Shown here: in pieces, positions 1-10,430 of the stretch
Layout of the letters: every line of letters begins with the position of its first letter
How positions within the stretch are numbered: position 1 is the first letter of the stretch
Source of the DNA: Polytrichum commune
Taxonomy: Eukaryota > Streptophyta > Polytrichopsida > Polytrichales > Polytrichaceae
DNA: 64,000 nucleotides
NCBI GenBank assembly: GCA_950295325.1
Contig: OX485805.1
Span: forward strand, 17,533,501-17,597,500
Direction: 5' to 3'
Translations under genes and position numbers: made by a program
Notes under the pieces: model-generated
What the model was told of the DNA's origin: nothing
What the model saw: the letters and a program-made list of their open reading frames with translations, nothing else
Databases searched by the model: none

Positions 1-43
1 CAACATGGCCATATATAAGAAGGGTTGGTAAGATAAAAAGATG

Positions 44-125
44 TAGGGTTTAGGGGTTAGGGTTTGGGGTTAGTGTATAGGGTTTGTGAAAGTTGTCTAT
101 ATGGTTTGCGGGCTTAGGGTTTAGA
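44..125. repeat. Degenerate telomere-type repeats
   Basis: The stretch has several imperfect copies of the plant telomere unit TTTAGGG (GGGTTTAGGGGTTAGGGTTTG and relatives) mixed with other sequence. The copies are irregular, so this is an interstitial or decayed tract and not a chromosome end. Confidence 0.5.
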
Positions 126-141
126 TCGTTAGTGATACTTA

Positions 142-669
142 GGACGGGTTTAGACTTGGAGTCAAGGCTCAAAAATGGGTTGGGGTGAAGGAAATCCACT
201 CCTCTCATTGGTAGAGAGGTTGGGACTCGCCTCTTCAAGTTTACACCATGAGTTGGGGCCAGTTCACAAATAAATTATTTTATTCATCATGACAATGGCC
301 TCAAGCCTTGGAAAAGAGAGCTCCCAACCTTGTGGACTCTTTCCCTCTTGTTGAGGCCATTGTCAGAGATTTTATTCGCTTATAGTAGTTTATTCTTTGA
401 GCATTGAGTAGGAGGGGAGAAATTCTAAATTTATTATACTTTAATCATTATCCATAGAATAGTTCATGAGTACGTTGGAACCTCTGATAACCCTCTCATA
501 ATTGCAACCTCCAAATGGCCCCAACCCCACCTAAATAGGTTTACACATGAAAACAATGAATGGAGTTAGGTTACTTTCTTATTAATGGCCTTGGGGGCCC
601 ATTTGCATGCCACATGGGACATATTGGCCTTCGTTCACAATGGCCTTGGCCCCAAGTCTAAACAGGCCC
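142..669. mobile_element. PIF/Harbinger-type MITE (528 bp)
   Basis: The two ends form an imperfect terminal inverted repeat: about 22 of the first 27 bases match between the left end (GGACGGGTTTAGACTTGG...) and the reverse complement of the right end (GGGCCTGTTTAGACTTGG...). Both ends are flanked by TTA (139-141 and 670-672), the target duplication expected of the PIF/Harbinger superfamily. No transposase is present, so it is non-autonomous. Short inner pieces (GTTTACACCATGAGTTGG near 240) resemble the termini of the larger element at 33,767, so the two may be related. Confidence 0.6.
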
Positions 670-672
670 TTA

Positions 673-1425
673 GTGTACTATGCGTTCGTATTTAGAGTAT
701 CTAACACTAAATATCATATTAAGGGTGGGTCAAGCTAACACCTCATGAAATTAATGACATCGTATTGAAAATTGAATTTTCCCCCACCTCTTGAGGAGAA
801 TCAGATAACCCCTCTCTACAATTCAAAATGCGTCCTTTATGTATGTAAAATTTGTTTGAGGAACCATTGAACAAATTTAAGGATGTGTGGTTCATGAAAA
901 CTCTATTTTGCAAAATACCATATACACATTGGGGTGGATTCTTCATCGAAAACCTACTAAATGACATGCATTGTGTTGTACAAATTAATTGAACAGACTT
1001 TTCTAAAATATGTTTACAAGGAATCCAACTGTAAAGGTATTAAGGGGATACGGAATGTAAAATTCATGTCCCCGAACTAAGCTCCCACCATTTTTTATTT
1101 CTTAATTCGTAAACCCTCATCCCTCCCTATCCCCATTCCCCTCCCCTCCCCCCATCCCCACCCCCATCCCTCGCCTCCCCATTCCCATCCCCTCCCCTCC
1201 CCTCCCCATCCCCATCCCCTCCCCCATCCCAGCCCTGGCCAGTGGCCATCATCCACGTGGCCACCGCCAAGAAACCCTAGCAGTGCCGGCTACCTCCCCG
1301 CGCCTCTTCCTCTCCTCCTCATTTGTCATTTGGAGCAGAGGAGGAGGGGAGAGCTTAGGTGCGGCGAAGCCCTTGCCATTTGTATAGCCGCATTTTATGT
1401 TTTTTCTTGGCGCGCATTGTCAGAA
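673..1425. other. No gene; C-rich tract at 1105-1240
   Basis: I see no credible coding region. From about 1105 to 1240 the plus strand is almost pure C with CCCT/CCCA interruptions, so the minus strand is G-rich and could form quadruplexes. The rest is unremarkable. Confidence 0.4.
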
Positions 1426-1640
1426 GCTTGAGAGTAGGATCGCTTGAGAGGTTGAGATTTTTAGAAATCTTGAGAGGGTTGAGAGTTTTAGAAAGCTTGA
1501 GAGGTTGAGTGTTTTAGAAAGCTTGAGAGCTTTAGAGTTTTAGAAAGCTTGAGAGGTTGAGTATTTTAGAAAGCTTGAGAGGTTGAGTGTTTCAAAAAGC
1601 TTGAGAGCTCGAGAGTTTCAGAAAGCTTGTGAGTTGTGTG
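1426..1640. repeat. 26-bp tandem repeat (GCTTGAGAGGTTGAG unit)
   Basis: About seven imperfect units of roughly 26 bp share the core AAGCTTGAGAGGTTGAGTG followed by TTTTAGA. The period is irregular at both edges. No open reading frame runs through the array convincingly. Confidence 0.7.
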
Positions 1641-2115
1641 TACATCAGAATATTTGTAGGATTTGTAAATAAGTTATGAAGGCTTGAGAGTGTGAGAAAG
1701 GAGCGAGGGTAGAAGATTGCATTTGAAAGTGAATTCAGTGCATTTGTGAGGTTTCTGGATTTCTGAGTAGTAGGCAACAGGTTTTGGGTGTGCAACAATT
1801 CAATGTGAGTACAGGTTTCCTTTTTCAAATCACTTCTTTCCAATATGAAATTGTTCTTTGTTGAATTCCATGTGTTATGTTTTATGCATTATGAGCTTTG
1901 TCATGTTTTGTATGAATTAGGACTTTCCTCTTCATTATGAATTCTCAATCACTGAATCTCAATTTTGTTGTCGTTCCATATTTCACTTTGTGTTTCATCA
2001 TTCTGATCAAGAGTTGCAGGCAGAAATCCAAGCAATGTCGATCGCAACATTCATAAACCCATACATACGTATTCGTATATGTACGAACAAAGCATTTATG
2101 ATCATACACAGATGA
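1641..2115. other. No gene recognised
   Basis: AT-rich sequence with no coding signature. It leads into the palindrome-rich region. Acceptor-like sequences such as the one ending at 2789 leave open that this is an upstream intron or leader of the next gene. Confidence 0.3.
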
Positions 2116-2147
2116 CCACATTTACGAACGATCGTTCGTAAATGTGG
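2116..2147. repeat. Perfect 32-bp palindrome, founder-like copy
   Basis: This is the longest copy of the palindrome family. The 16-bp left arm (CCACATTTACGAACGA) is followed directly by its exact reverse complement. The family core is TTTACGAACG, two variable bases, then CGTTCGTAAA. Here the centre is AT and symmetry extends five bases past the core on each side. Confidence 0.95.
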
Positions 2148-2180
2148 CGTTTATACATCTAATACACCAACCCCTCTACT

Positions 2181-2328
2181 TTTACGAACGTGCGTTCGTA
2201 AAATACGCACTCACCTTCTACTTTTACGAACGTGCGTTTGTAAAATACGCACTCACCTTCTACCTTTACGAACGTGTGTTCGTAAAATACGCACTCACCT
2301 TCTCCTTTTACGAACGTGCGTTCGTAAT
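2181..2328. repeat. Four palindrome copies in a 42-bp tandem repeat
   Basis: Copies of the palindrome start at 2181, 2223, 2265 and 2307, exactly 42 bp apart, with centre TG. The spacer AATACGCACTCACCTTCT repeats with them. Because 42 is divisible by three, both strands stay open and give 14-residue repeats (YERAFVKYALTF). I take that peptide as a by-product of the repeat length and not as a gene. Confidence 0.9.
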
Positions 2329-2352
2329 TGATTAAATAAGGAACATCATGTA

Positions 2353-2758
2353 TTTGCGAATATCCGTTCGTGAACATACACTGAATCACACATCAATATC
2401 CTAGATTTACGAACGATCATTCGTAAACAGGGATCCAAACACACCCAAGATTTACGAACGCGCGTTCGTAAATCTACACAAAGGCATGGACATAAATATG
2501 TGTACCCAAAAACTAATAAAAAATGAGCCCCAAAAAATGAACCTAAAAACGAACCCCACACCTTTTGATAACGCCATATGAACATCAAAGCACACAAATA
2601 CGAACGCACGTTCGTATTTATTGAAAATGAAAAACACCTTGGAAATCAAACCAAATTTGCGAACGAACGTTCGTAAATAAGAAACAACAGATGTCTTGCC
2701 AATACTAAATGATTTATTGACAACCCGCAAATGTCAGTAATGAACGCTTGTTCGTAAA
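2353..2758. repeat. Six dispersed palindrome copies
   Basis: Copies lie at 2353-2374 (centre TC, degenerate), 2406-2427 (AT), 2451-2472 (CG), 2596-2619 (CA, flanks AAATACGAACG), 2656-2677 (AA) and 2737-2758 (CT, degenerate). The arms are conserved while the two central bases vary. Many arm changes are CG to TG or CG to CA, the pattern left by deamination of methylated CpG. Confidence 0.85.
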
Positions 2759-4090
2759 TGCAATTCTGAATGTGTCTGTTACATTGCAGATGGCTAGACC
2801 AGTTAGGAGCGCAATAGAGATGTTCGCGGTTCAGCTGGATCGGCTTCCGGAGTCAGTGACAGATGACAATGGGAACGATAAACTACGTCCCCAAAGATGA
2901 ATTCATGGGGGAGTGGACGGCGCTCCCGGAGAAAATCGATGGTGGATTGTTCGCCCTGAGGTTCACATACGAGTTGGAGACAAGGCCAGACCAGCCGGAG
3001 CAGTGGGTGCAGATGAACACATGGGAGATAGAATCCATAGAGGCACATGGTGATTTTGTTATCTTGGACATGAAAAACAAAAAAGACCACATCAACCTCC
3101 TGCTGGACTTCAAGAGGCACCCTTTCTCCCATACATATGCACAGAATAATGTTGTAGAAGATGCAAAGCATTTCGACCTCGTTAACCTCTTCACAAAGTA
3201 CAGCCTCAGCCAGCATTGGACAGCTAGGAAGCTGACTGCACTGGCCCTAAATATGTCCAAGTATAACAATGCCGTCGTGGAGGCCAACAAGAAGAAAAAA
3301 AGTCCGAAAAAACCTACTGCATCCGGAGCAGGAGGTTCTAGAAGTGCGCCGCGGCTAGTGTCTTCAGCTAGCAGATTGACAGAAGGGCCAAGCAGACACT
3401 CCACGCCATCTAAAAGAATTAGGGACGACATGGAGAAGTCTGGTGTCACGGAGACCGCTGAGGTCAACTCGCCGCCTGTCATGCCGACTCCTTTGAAAAA
3501 GGGGAAAACCCTGATGCGGCAAATTAAAGGCGACTCGTATCCTTCGCGACTTCAACAACTACTCGAAGGATTGCTGGCCCATGGGACGGCACTTCACCTT
3601 CAACGTGGACTGCTTCAAATGCGAGAAATCCCCCAACAAGTGGGTGGTGAGGTCACGTGAAAGCGGAAGTGTGAAGTGGCAAATAAACAACTTGATGAAT
3701 AACGTAAAGTGGGATAGGCAAACTGTGTGCGTTATGCCAAAGGGTTTCACTTCCCGTCCCACGGAAAAAGATTGGGCAAGAATCCAGAATGGGGAGTTCT
3801 GGATTATTGATGGACAACACAACTTAGAGGCATCGCAGATCATCCTCAAGGATGATAACTTCCAGCATGAGCTCAAGGGGGACCTGCGCTACTGGAAGGC
3901 GTTCCTGGTCTGGTTAGACGACTGGGACAAGCTCCGGAAAATTTTGACATTTTTAAATTCCGGGAATAAAATCAAGGCGTTTGAGGCATCATGGGCAGCA
4001 AACATAGTGGTTGCGAGAGACGTGTGGGTGGCACACGGGTGCCCACCAAAGGAGAGGGAGAATGTGAAAAACCAGTCTCCACAATGGAAG

Positions 4091-4206
4091 GTAAGTTTAC
4101 GAACGATCGTTCGTAAACCTCTGGTTCCTTTTCAACATTCTTGATCATTTTATTTACAAACGTGCGTTCGTATTTGGTTGCCCATTGACATTGCTTTCTA
4201 ATGCAG
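4091..4206 (+). other. Intron 1 carrying two palindromes
   Basis: A 116-bp intron: donor GTAAG at 4091, acceptor TAATGCAG ending at 4206, reading phase 0 on both sides. Palindrome copies at 4096-4117 (exact arms, centre AT) and 4153-4174 (centre TG) fill much of it. The first begins directly after GTAAG. Confidence 0.8.
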
Positions 4207-5532
4207 GCGTTTTGCGATGCAGTGGTGGACAAATTCTCTTCCATCGACATGAAGTCCACTTCAACGAAGTCGGTGCTCGAGCTTAAGGGTGAGCTCCGGC
4301 TTATATGTTGCAACAGAGACACCTGGGATTTGTGGACCCAATTTCTTGATGCTCACAGTGCGGGGGATCTCGTCGACCCCGACACTGAAGAAAAATATAA
4401 TCAGGAGAAGACTGGGGAGGCGCCTCCGCTGCTGAGGGAATTTTTTAGGCCGCTTCAGGGGTTGACGGAGTCGGAATTGCAGAGATGTGCAGTGCATGCT
4501 CTTGGGAACACCGTCGGGAGAACAATCCCTTACCCGAAGATATTTCTGAAGAGGCCAAAGCACAGGCCCGGAACGTACTCCATCAAGGAGTGGTGCGAAC
4601 ATCGCAAGTTGAAGACCAACGCAATGAGGGAGTTGGGCGCACTCGTCCCGAAGTACAAACTCTTCCAGACCAACGGAGAAATCAACTGGGCTGGATGGAA
4701 GAAGTTCAAGGTCGGGTACAACATCAACGGCTCTTCCATGCGTAGGCTAGTTAAGGAACACGCCTCCGTCTTGAAACTGAAGGGGAACAAACGGACCAAG
4801 AAAGCAGAGACGGATCCCCAGGAGGTGGAGTTGTATATAAAGTTTTTGGAGAGGAAGCGGAGGGCCACATTCGAGGGAGCGGCCAGATTTTGTTTGGTAA
4901 CCACCGGGCTGGAGAAGACCATTTTTTCTAAGTGGGACGGCACCATCAGCAGGGCCGAGGTGAGGGAGGACCGCAGGGGTTGCCCATTTGCCCTGATTGA
5001 TTTCAGGGGGATCCCAGGAGGTGCGAGGCCAGGGGCAAAGGATTTGCCCTTCTACAACTCTTTCATGGCAAAGTTTCAAGACTACAGATCGCCTGACATG
5101 AGGGAGCCTCACGTATGGTTTTGGATAGTGGAACAGGAGAAGCTATTCATTGTGACGGAGTTGTACAAAAATACCATCAAGTTTGAATACAACATCTACC
5201 ACAACACCTACGTGCCCGCAAAAACGGAAGGGATCGTGGCCATCAACGAGGCCAGGGGCAACAAGCAGGTGGGAGCTGTCAGCCTGATCTTCTTAACGTA
5301 CAATGCACTCAGAAATGGGAGAGCGCCTGTGAAGGCAAACAATACTTTCAAGAAGATTTACAGCATCCCTCACCCCCCTCCCAAGGAACTGCTGTAGGAG
5401 ACGCTGTACACAGTTTTCCCCGCGTTGGAGCTCAGGTTGGAGTTCTACGTGTTAGTGTTGCAGAGCTTGGCAATCACTGGAGAGACTATATACAACGTCT
5501 TTGGAGGCAACAAGTTCATGTACGCGGCCATG

Positions 5533-5701
5533 GTAAGCTGTCATTCTTCGATTTACGAACGCTCGTTCGTAATTTTCATTGATTCAAATGTTATAATAGT
5601 TTTGGCATTTTTTCCCATTGCGTTGATTTGGCCTTGTCTCAATGTTGATGTTTACGAACGCACGTTCATATATGCTGACATGTTTGGAATCGTTGGTACA
5701 G
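5533..5701 (+). other. Intron 2 carrying two palindromes
   Basis: A 169-bp intron: donor GTAAGC at 5533, acceptor TTGGTACAG ending at 5701, phase 0 on both sides. It holds palindrome copies at 5552-5573 (centre CT) and 5651-5672 (centre CA, right arm degraded). Confidence 0.8.
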
Positions 5702-5938
5702 ATGCTGGGGTTGTGCGTCAATAACTACGTTGACGCCCAAGACGAGGATGAATACCAGGTCCACAGGGTGAAAGCGTCCACAATGGACCTCAATGACATG
5801 TGTGTCCCCAGGGAGGACTTCAGCATGCCCGTCGACGAGGGCATGCCGGGTTTGGAGACAGATGATGACGAGCCCGGCCCCTCCGTGGACGTGGACGCTG
5901 TAAGCATCAATCCCCCTCACCCTTCGATTGCGTCCTAG

Positions 5939-8004
5939 TCCGGGTGAGGGATCATGAGCTACATTCCATTACGCAATCACAAGTGCAAGCAAAGAAGAGA
6001 TTGAGAGAAGTGGTGTATATAACACCTTTTTCTTTATTAACCACTTAGCATTTACAAATGCTTGAGCGCCTTACATTTGTCCATTACCCATGACTCAACT
6101 ATGTCCCTTTCCCGTCCTAACTTAATTGCATCATTCCTCCAAAGGGCTCACCCCTTCACGGCCCCAACTACTAGTCGCTGCCTTGCAGCCTGCTAGCAAC
6201 AGACAGCCTCACCCTAGCAGCAACCTAACCTCTTACCACAGAGACACCATGACCAACTTCCGGCTTCACCACCGCTCTCCAGATAATCAAGCCCTCAAAG
6301 AAGAACTCAAGCTTGATGCAGTCCCAACTCCCTGTCCGCCTAAGCTCTCGTAATAGCCCTACTTGTTAGCTAACGCTTTCGGCCACCCGGATCCCTACAA
6401 CCAAGATTCGACATAGACACCCACTGGCTTGCACTTCACCTTTTTTTTTCTGTTTAAGCCCCAGTGTCTGAGACACAAACCTACATGCGAGATCCTTCCC
6501 TCGCCACATTCAGTGGATCCAACAACCACAATGCCATTCAGTCCGCACTTGCGTAACCCAACCCTGTTGCTAGAACCCAGCAGCTAACTCCACATGTATT
6601 GGTCACCTGCAATCTACCCTCCTTCATCCCGTTGCATCAATCCTGCAGCCACAGTGTCTTCGGAACGTGCCTACCGGTGCACACCTTTTGACAATGGCAA
6701 CCCTTGCGATGAGGGTTGATAGGACGAACTGCTGGGTGAAGCATCAATCCTCAAGTATTGCCCCAGCGCTGCCAATGCGGACCCCCTGCAACCCTCCTGA
6801 TCAAGAATAACACCAATGTTGCTCGCCAAGGAGGATTCTTACTCTCCCATCTTCTGGTATCTCCCCTGTGGGGTGGAGATCATTGAGCTCCAAGAGGGTC
6901 CTCACGATCCTTTCAGCCAGGGTTTGCCGAACCCCTCGGTGTTCGCTATAACCTCTCCGCAGCTCAAGAGAGGTGTACCTCCTCACCCTTCTCCCAATTC
7001 AGAGCAGCCTGCTCTGGGTGGACAGATCCTAAACTTAAGAAGCACTCAGCTTCGGCGATACTGGAAACCTTGGAGATCTTCCGACGTGGACGCTAGCCTT
7101 TCTCCGCTTGTCTTTGGTTCTCACCGACCATTCCACCCTCCTTTTACCTCCATGATCCTGTGGCGACCTTAACGCAGGTGACTAAATCATGAATCACACC
7201 TCTCCGCTTGCCTCGTTGCATGGCCCAACGCTCCCGGCTTTCTCCAACCATCTAGTATCCACCACCTCCCTTCGGCGTCAGTGTGTGTGATTATTTGAAT
7301 CATTCTGCCTTTCCCCCTTGCCACGCAACATTCCTCACTACTGAAGCTCCCCTCGGTTGGCCAAGTCCCTCGAGCGGATCGTAGCATGGCGACCTGGGCG
7401 GCGACCAATTCGCCCCGCTTCCCCTTGTTGAGTCTGTGGATCGGGACTCGTCATCTTTCGCTTCCTGCACCCGCATCAGCTACCCCTTGCGGCCCCTCCC
7501 TCACAAACCTCAAGGAAGACCATGACAACGCCACCCCCGGTTGCACGTCCAGTGGACAGACGTTCCTGCTCCTTCATGAGCCGCTCTCCTCCACACCATG
7601 CACCAATCTCCAACGGAGCAGGGCTTCGCCCTCTCCCCTCTACTTCTTTCTCTTCCTCTACCCACTCACCTGCATTTTGGCAGGGCTTCGCCCTCTTGCT
7701 ATCTCTCTCCTTGTTCTCTACCTCTAAAAACATGCATAATGAGCTCCCTTCCTCCTACCTCCCGAGACCCCTCCAACCTCTACCTTTTTTCCCGGGTTGC
7801 CCGGCATCTTTCGGGCCGCCCGAGAGAAAAACCGGGTTGAGACCTTTTCCTTTGGCCTCTCCCCCTTTCAAACCCACTTTCCCTTTTCTTCCATTGACTT
7901 CCTCTCCCCCTAGCCTCATAGACAATTAAAACTCATAGATATATAGATATATAGATAGATAGATAGGTAGATAAAAGTAATCCACCATAGTTGTTACCAA
8001 GGAA
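5939..8004. other. No gene recognised; GATA microsatellite
   Basis: Open frames here are short and look like accidents of a pyrimidine-rich composition (6100-7920). A (GATA)n-like microsatellite lies at about 7938-7975. No palindrome copies were found in this stretch, although it lies inside the palindrome-bearing region. Confidence 0.4.
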
Positions 8005-8250
8005 TCACGCTCATGTTATGGTATAAGTGGTGAGTCGTTGTGGTTGTGGTCACCAAGTCATGTTTCCTCGGTTGGTTGAGGAAGGTTGTTTAGTATTACA
8101 CTTAGACGGTCCGAGTTCGATTCCCGTTGAGTTCGTCTGACCGGTTAGTGCCTTACACATGACTTGGCTAGTGATTTCTAGGCAGGAAATTAGTACCCAA
8201 CCAACCGGTGCTTACCCCTTCTCCTGAGCTATTCATGTAACTATCGTTCA
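8005..8250 (+). mobile_element. tRNA-derived SINE candidate
   Basis: An internal RNA polymerase III promoter is visible. The A box TGGTATAAGTGG at 8019-8030 fits TRGYNNANNNGG, and the B box AGTTCGATTCC at 8114-8124 differs from GGTTCGANTCC at one base. The 84-bp spacing is too long for a normal tRNA, and no cloverleaf is evident, so a SINE head fits better than a tRNA gene. I cannot define the 3' end or target duplications. Confidence 0.45.
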
Positions 8251-8490
8251 ATAAGTAACGGTCATTATTATGGCCCCTCCTTTATTCTATTGGTTTTTCT
8301 TGGTTTTTCTAAGTCCGTTTTTACTAGACTCTCCATTAAACGCTTATGTCTTCACATCCCCTTTTTCCTCTAAGGTTAATTTCACTTTTAGCTCCTAATT
8401 ACCTCTTAGCCTAATTTTACCAAGATATTCAACGCCTCACCTTTCTCATCACTTGATAATTCCATCAAGCGTGAAATCAACGTATTAGCC

Positions 8491-9792
8491 ATGTTTTTGC
8501 GATTAAGGACCAATGTGAGTACGATTTCAGGCTCACAGACGCCATCTTGCAGTCATTCAACATCACTCCTTTACGGATGTTCGCGCCAATGGGTCACCCT
8601 TCTGACCCCCAAGGGACACCAGGGGGCTATACAGGATCCTCGGCTGGGACAACCCAGGATGTCGGGTGCGGAACCCTTCGGCACGCCTGACGGCTGTTCA
8701 ACATCAGTGTCTCCCAGGCCCGTCGTGGTTCCGAGGATGGAGACCCTCGACCTCCTCAACCAACGCTCGCGTCCATCCTTGGGCCACTTCCGGAACACGA
8801 GGAGGAGGATGAAGAAGACGTCGTACGTGGAGTTGCCGGAGGGAGCAATCATCGAGGTGTCGGATGAGGATGAGGGGGACATGGACATCATAGCGGAGCT
8901 GGGGGTCGATTACGACAAGAACAAGCGGGTGAAGGAGGAGGCGCTGACCGTTGCCGAGCTGAATGCCAAGCTAGAGCAAAAAATGGAGGAAATGGCGGCT
9001 GCGGCAAAGGAGAGTGCAAGAAATATGGCCCACATGCAGGAGGCGTTGCGGGAGTCCGCAGCAAAGACGGACGCCATATTTGAGATGCTCAAAAATATGC
9101 AGAGCTTCTCGGCGCTAGCACAACAGCCTTACCCCTTCCCCGGAGGATACCCCTTTCATTCCCCCCCTCCAGGCATGTTCCCCGGAGGACCTTCGCACCC
9201 ACCAGCACCACAACCAACGCCAGTTGGGAGTCCTTCGCCCCCTCAAATGACTGCCACCCCCGCCAACTCCCACAATGCGATAAGGGCGGCCATACGCGAA
9301 GACGAAGATTTATGAACGCGCGTTCGTGAATCCTCAGGTCCGGCAGTCCTCACCCATCCCCCTCCAAGGGTAGGACTGGCCTCATTCACTGAAACCAGCT
9401 CTTTCACAGTCGTCCCCAGGGTAGTGGATAGGCAGGGCGATGAATCTACGCAACACACTGACATGGTCATTGTGGAGGAAACGCAGGGGAGCCCCAATGA
9501 CACGGCAGCTGTCCAAGGAATGGACGTTGAGAGCCCTGACCTAGGACGGCATCCATCCGCGGAGATGGAGGATGTCCGCATGGACACTCTCAACCTGGGC
9601 GGAGACAACGACGAAGCGGACCACATTGTGCAGACCCAGGCGTCACAATCGGAGCATGCCACAGATGCCATGGAGACAGAGGCGGCTGGCCCAATGGGAA
9701 TTATGAACGCGCATTCGTTGATCGAAGAGGAGGGAACTGCTCGGTCCAGCGCCGTTGCCCCTCCCCCCGATGACGAGGTAACTCTCCTCTGA
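8491..9792 (+). pseudogene. Coiled-coil / proline-rich hypothetical protein
   Basis: One reading frame runs from 8491 to 9792, interrupted only by TGA at 9313-9315. It encodes an acidic segment, an Ala/Glu/Lys-rich stretch with coiled-coil character (about residues 150-215: KLEQKMEEMAAAAKESARNM), then a Pro/Gly-rich segment and an acidic tail with many Asp/Glu/Thr. The TGA lies exactly inside a palindrome copy (9309-9330), where the arm CGAACG has become TGAACG, so the stop arose by one C-to-T change. Before residue ~100 another frame also looks coding (near 8580-8800), so an upstream frameshift is likely. I recognise no family. By its position in the cassette it could be a partner of the DGQH protein. 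Confidence 0.45.
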
Positions 9793-9827
9793 GAATACCA
9801 CTCATTTGACGAACGCGCGTTCGTAAC
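9309..9827. repeat. Palindrome copies in and after a reading frame
   Basis: Copies at 9309-9330 and 9700-9721 (both centre CG) lie in the coding frame of the coiled-coil protein. A third at 9806-9827 (centre CG) lies just past its stop. The first two show CG-to-TG or CG-to-CA changes in the arms. Confidence 0.8.
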
Positions 9828-10114
9828 CGCTAACCCATGCGCGTTGCGTTCTTGGCGGTTCCTGTCCATCAGCATCACGAGGCGTGCGAGGACTCTTCTC
9901 TACGTGGACCCTTAGCCCGATAAATTTTGTAGAACACGGCATGTAGTTGCCATAGGAAACTGTGAAAAATTATCACGTGAGACAATTGTAAATATTCATC
10001 GAATTAATATATGAGCAGATGATCTTTGCGTCGCATCTCCCAAACTTATTGTATCGTATCGCATCTTGTACTATGTATGTTCATGCGCATCATTACACTT
10101 TCACACCCACCTCA
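9828..10114. other. Intergenic, nothing recognised
   Basis: Short spacer between the coiled-coil gene and the palindrome cluster upstream of the phosphatase gene. No gene or RNA signal seen. Confidence 0.3.
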
Positions 10115-10266
10115 TTGACAAGCGCCCATTCGTAAAAGGGTGCGACCCTCTGTCCACCTCCTTCACGAACGAGCGTTCGTACATGTGCTTCTATCCGCGC
10201 TCACGAACGAGCGTTCGTAAATGATGCGCCACCCCCAGCCTTCATTCACGAACGCTCGTTCGCAAG
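10115..10266. repeat. Cluster of four palindromes upstream of the phosphatase
   Basis: Copies at 10115-10136 (centre CC, degenerate), 10162-10183 (AG), 10200-10221 (AG) and 10245-10266 (CT) lie within 152 bp, about 180 bp before the FCP1-like reading frame. Here the left arm often reads TTCACGAACG. The clustering upstream of a gene parallels the cluster at 2.1-2.76 kb and suggests binding sites, but I cannot show function. Confidence 0.8.
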
Positions 10267-10430
10267 TCTGCACTTGACCACATTCTCCTTGCATTATTTT
10301 CCTCGCATAATCGTCTTTTCCTTAATGCAATGTTATTTATTGGATCATAGAATTAAACTAGTCGAGTTGTTAATCACAGGACCCCCCGGAGATAGGTCGC
10401 AAACCCTCGACCAGTGGACGTCTTACCCGA

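Larger units (their letters stand above)
2790..5938 (+). pseudogene. DGQH-motif (ParB/DGQHR-like) protein gene, decayed
   Basis: Three exons are visible: about 2790-4090, 4207-5532 and 5702-5938, joined by GT-AG introns in matching phase. The second exon part of the protein carries FWIIDGQHNLEAS (DGQH codons at 3809-3820), which resembles the conserved motif of ParB/sulfiredoxin-like and DGQHR-domain proteins, although the usual arginine after DGQH is asparagine. A lysine-rich linker lies near 3290-3310. The C-terminal exon is acidic. Breaks: the frame changes between the possible ATG at 2790 and 2863, changes again near 3500-3530, and an in-frame TAG lies at 5395-5397 with coding-like sequence continuing after it. 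The long conserved-looking remainder (hydrophobic/charged patterning to residue ~1000) matches nothing I recognise. Palindromes crowd its upstream side and both introns. I am confident it was a gene, but only moderately of the ParB-like relation. Confidence 0.55.

Noticed and set aside
44..125. Chromosome end
   Set aside because: TTTAGGG units are few and irregular, and ordinary sequence follows on both sides.
2144..2389. Small protein-coding genes on both strands of the 42-bp array
   Set aside because: The frames exist only because the repeat length is a multiple of three and the unit is palindromic. No start context or domain supports them.
2116..2758. CRISPR-like array
   Set aside because: The repeats are palindromes with irregular or repeated spacers in a plant nuclear context, and no cas genes are present.
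3809..3820. Bacterial DndB or phage contamination
   Set aside because: The gene has spliceosomal introns and plant-type neighbours. Only a short motif is shared.
7386..7929. Proline-rich proteins at 7.4-7.9 kb
   Set aside because: Overlapping frames are all open because of pyrimidine-rich composition, with no consistent splice or domain signal.
8019..8124. Functional tRNA gene
   Set aside because: A and B boxes are 84 bp apart and I could not form a cloverleaf, so a SINE head is the better reading.
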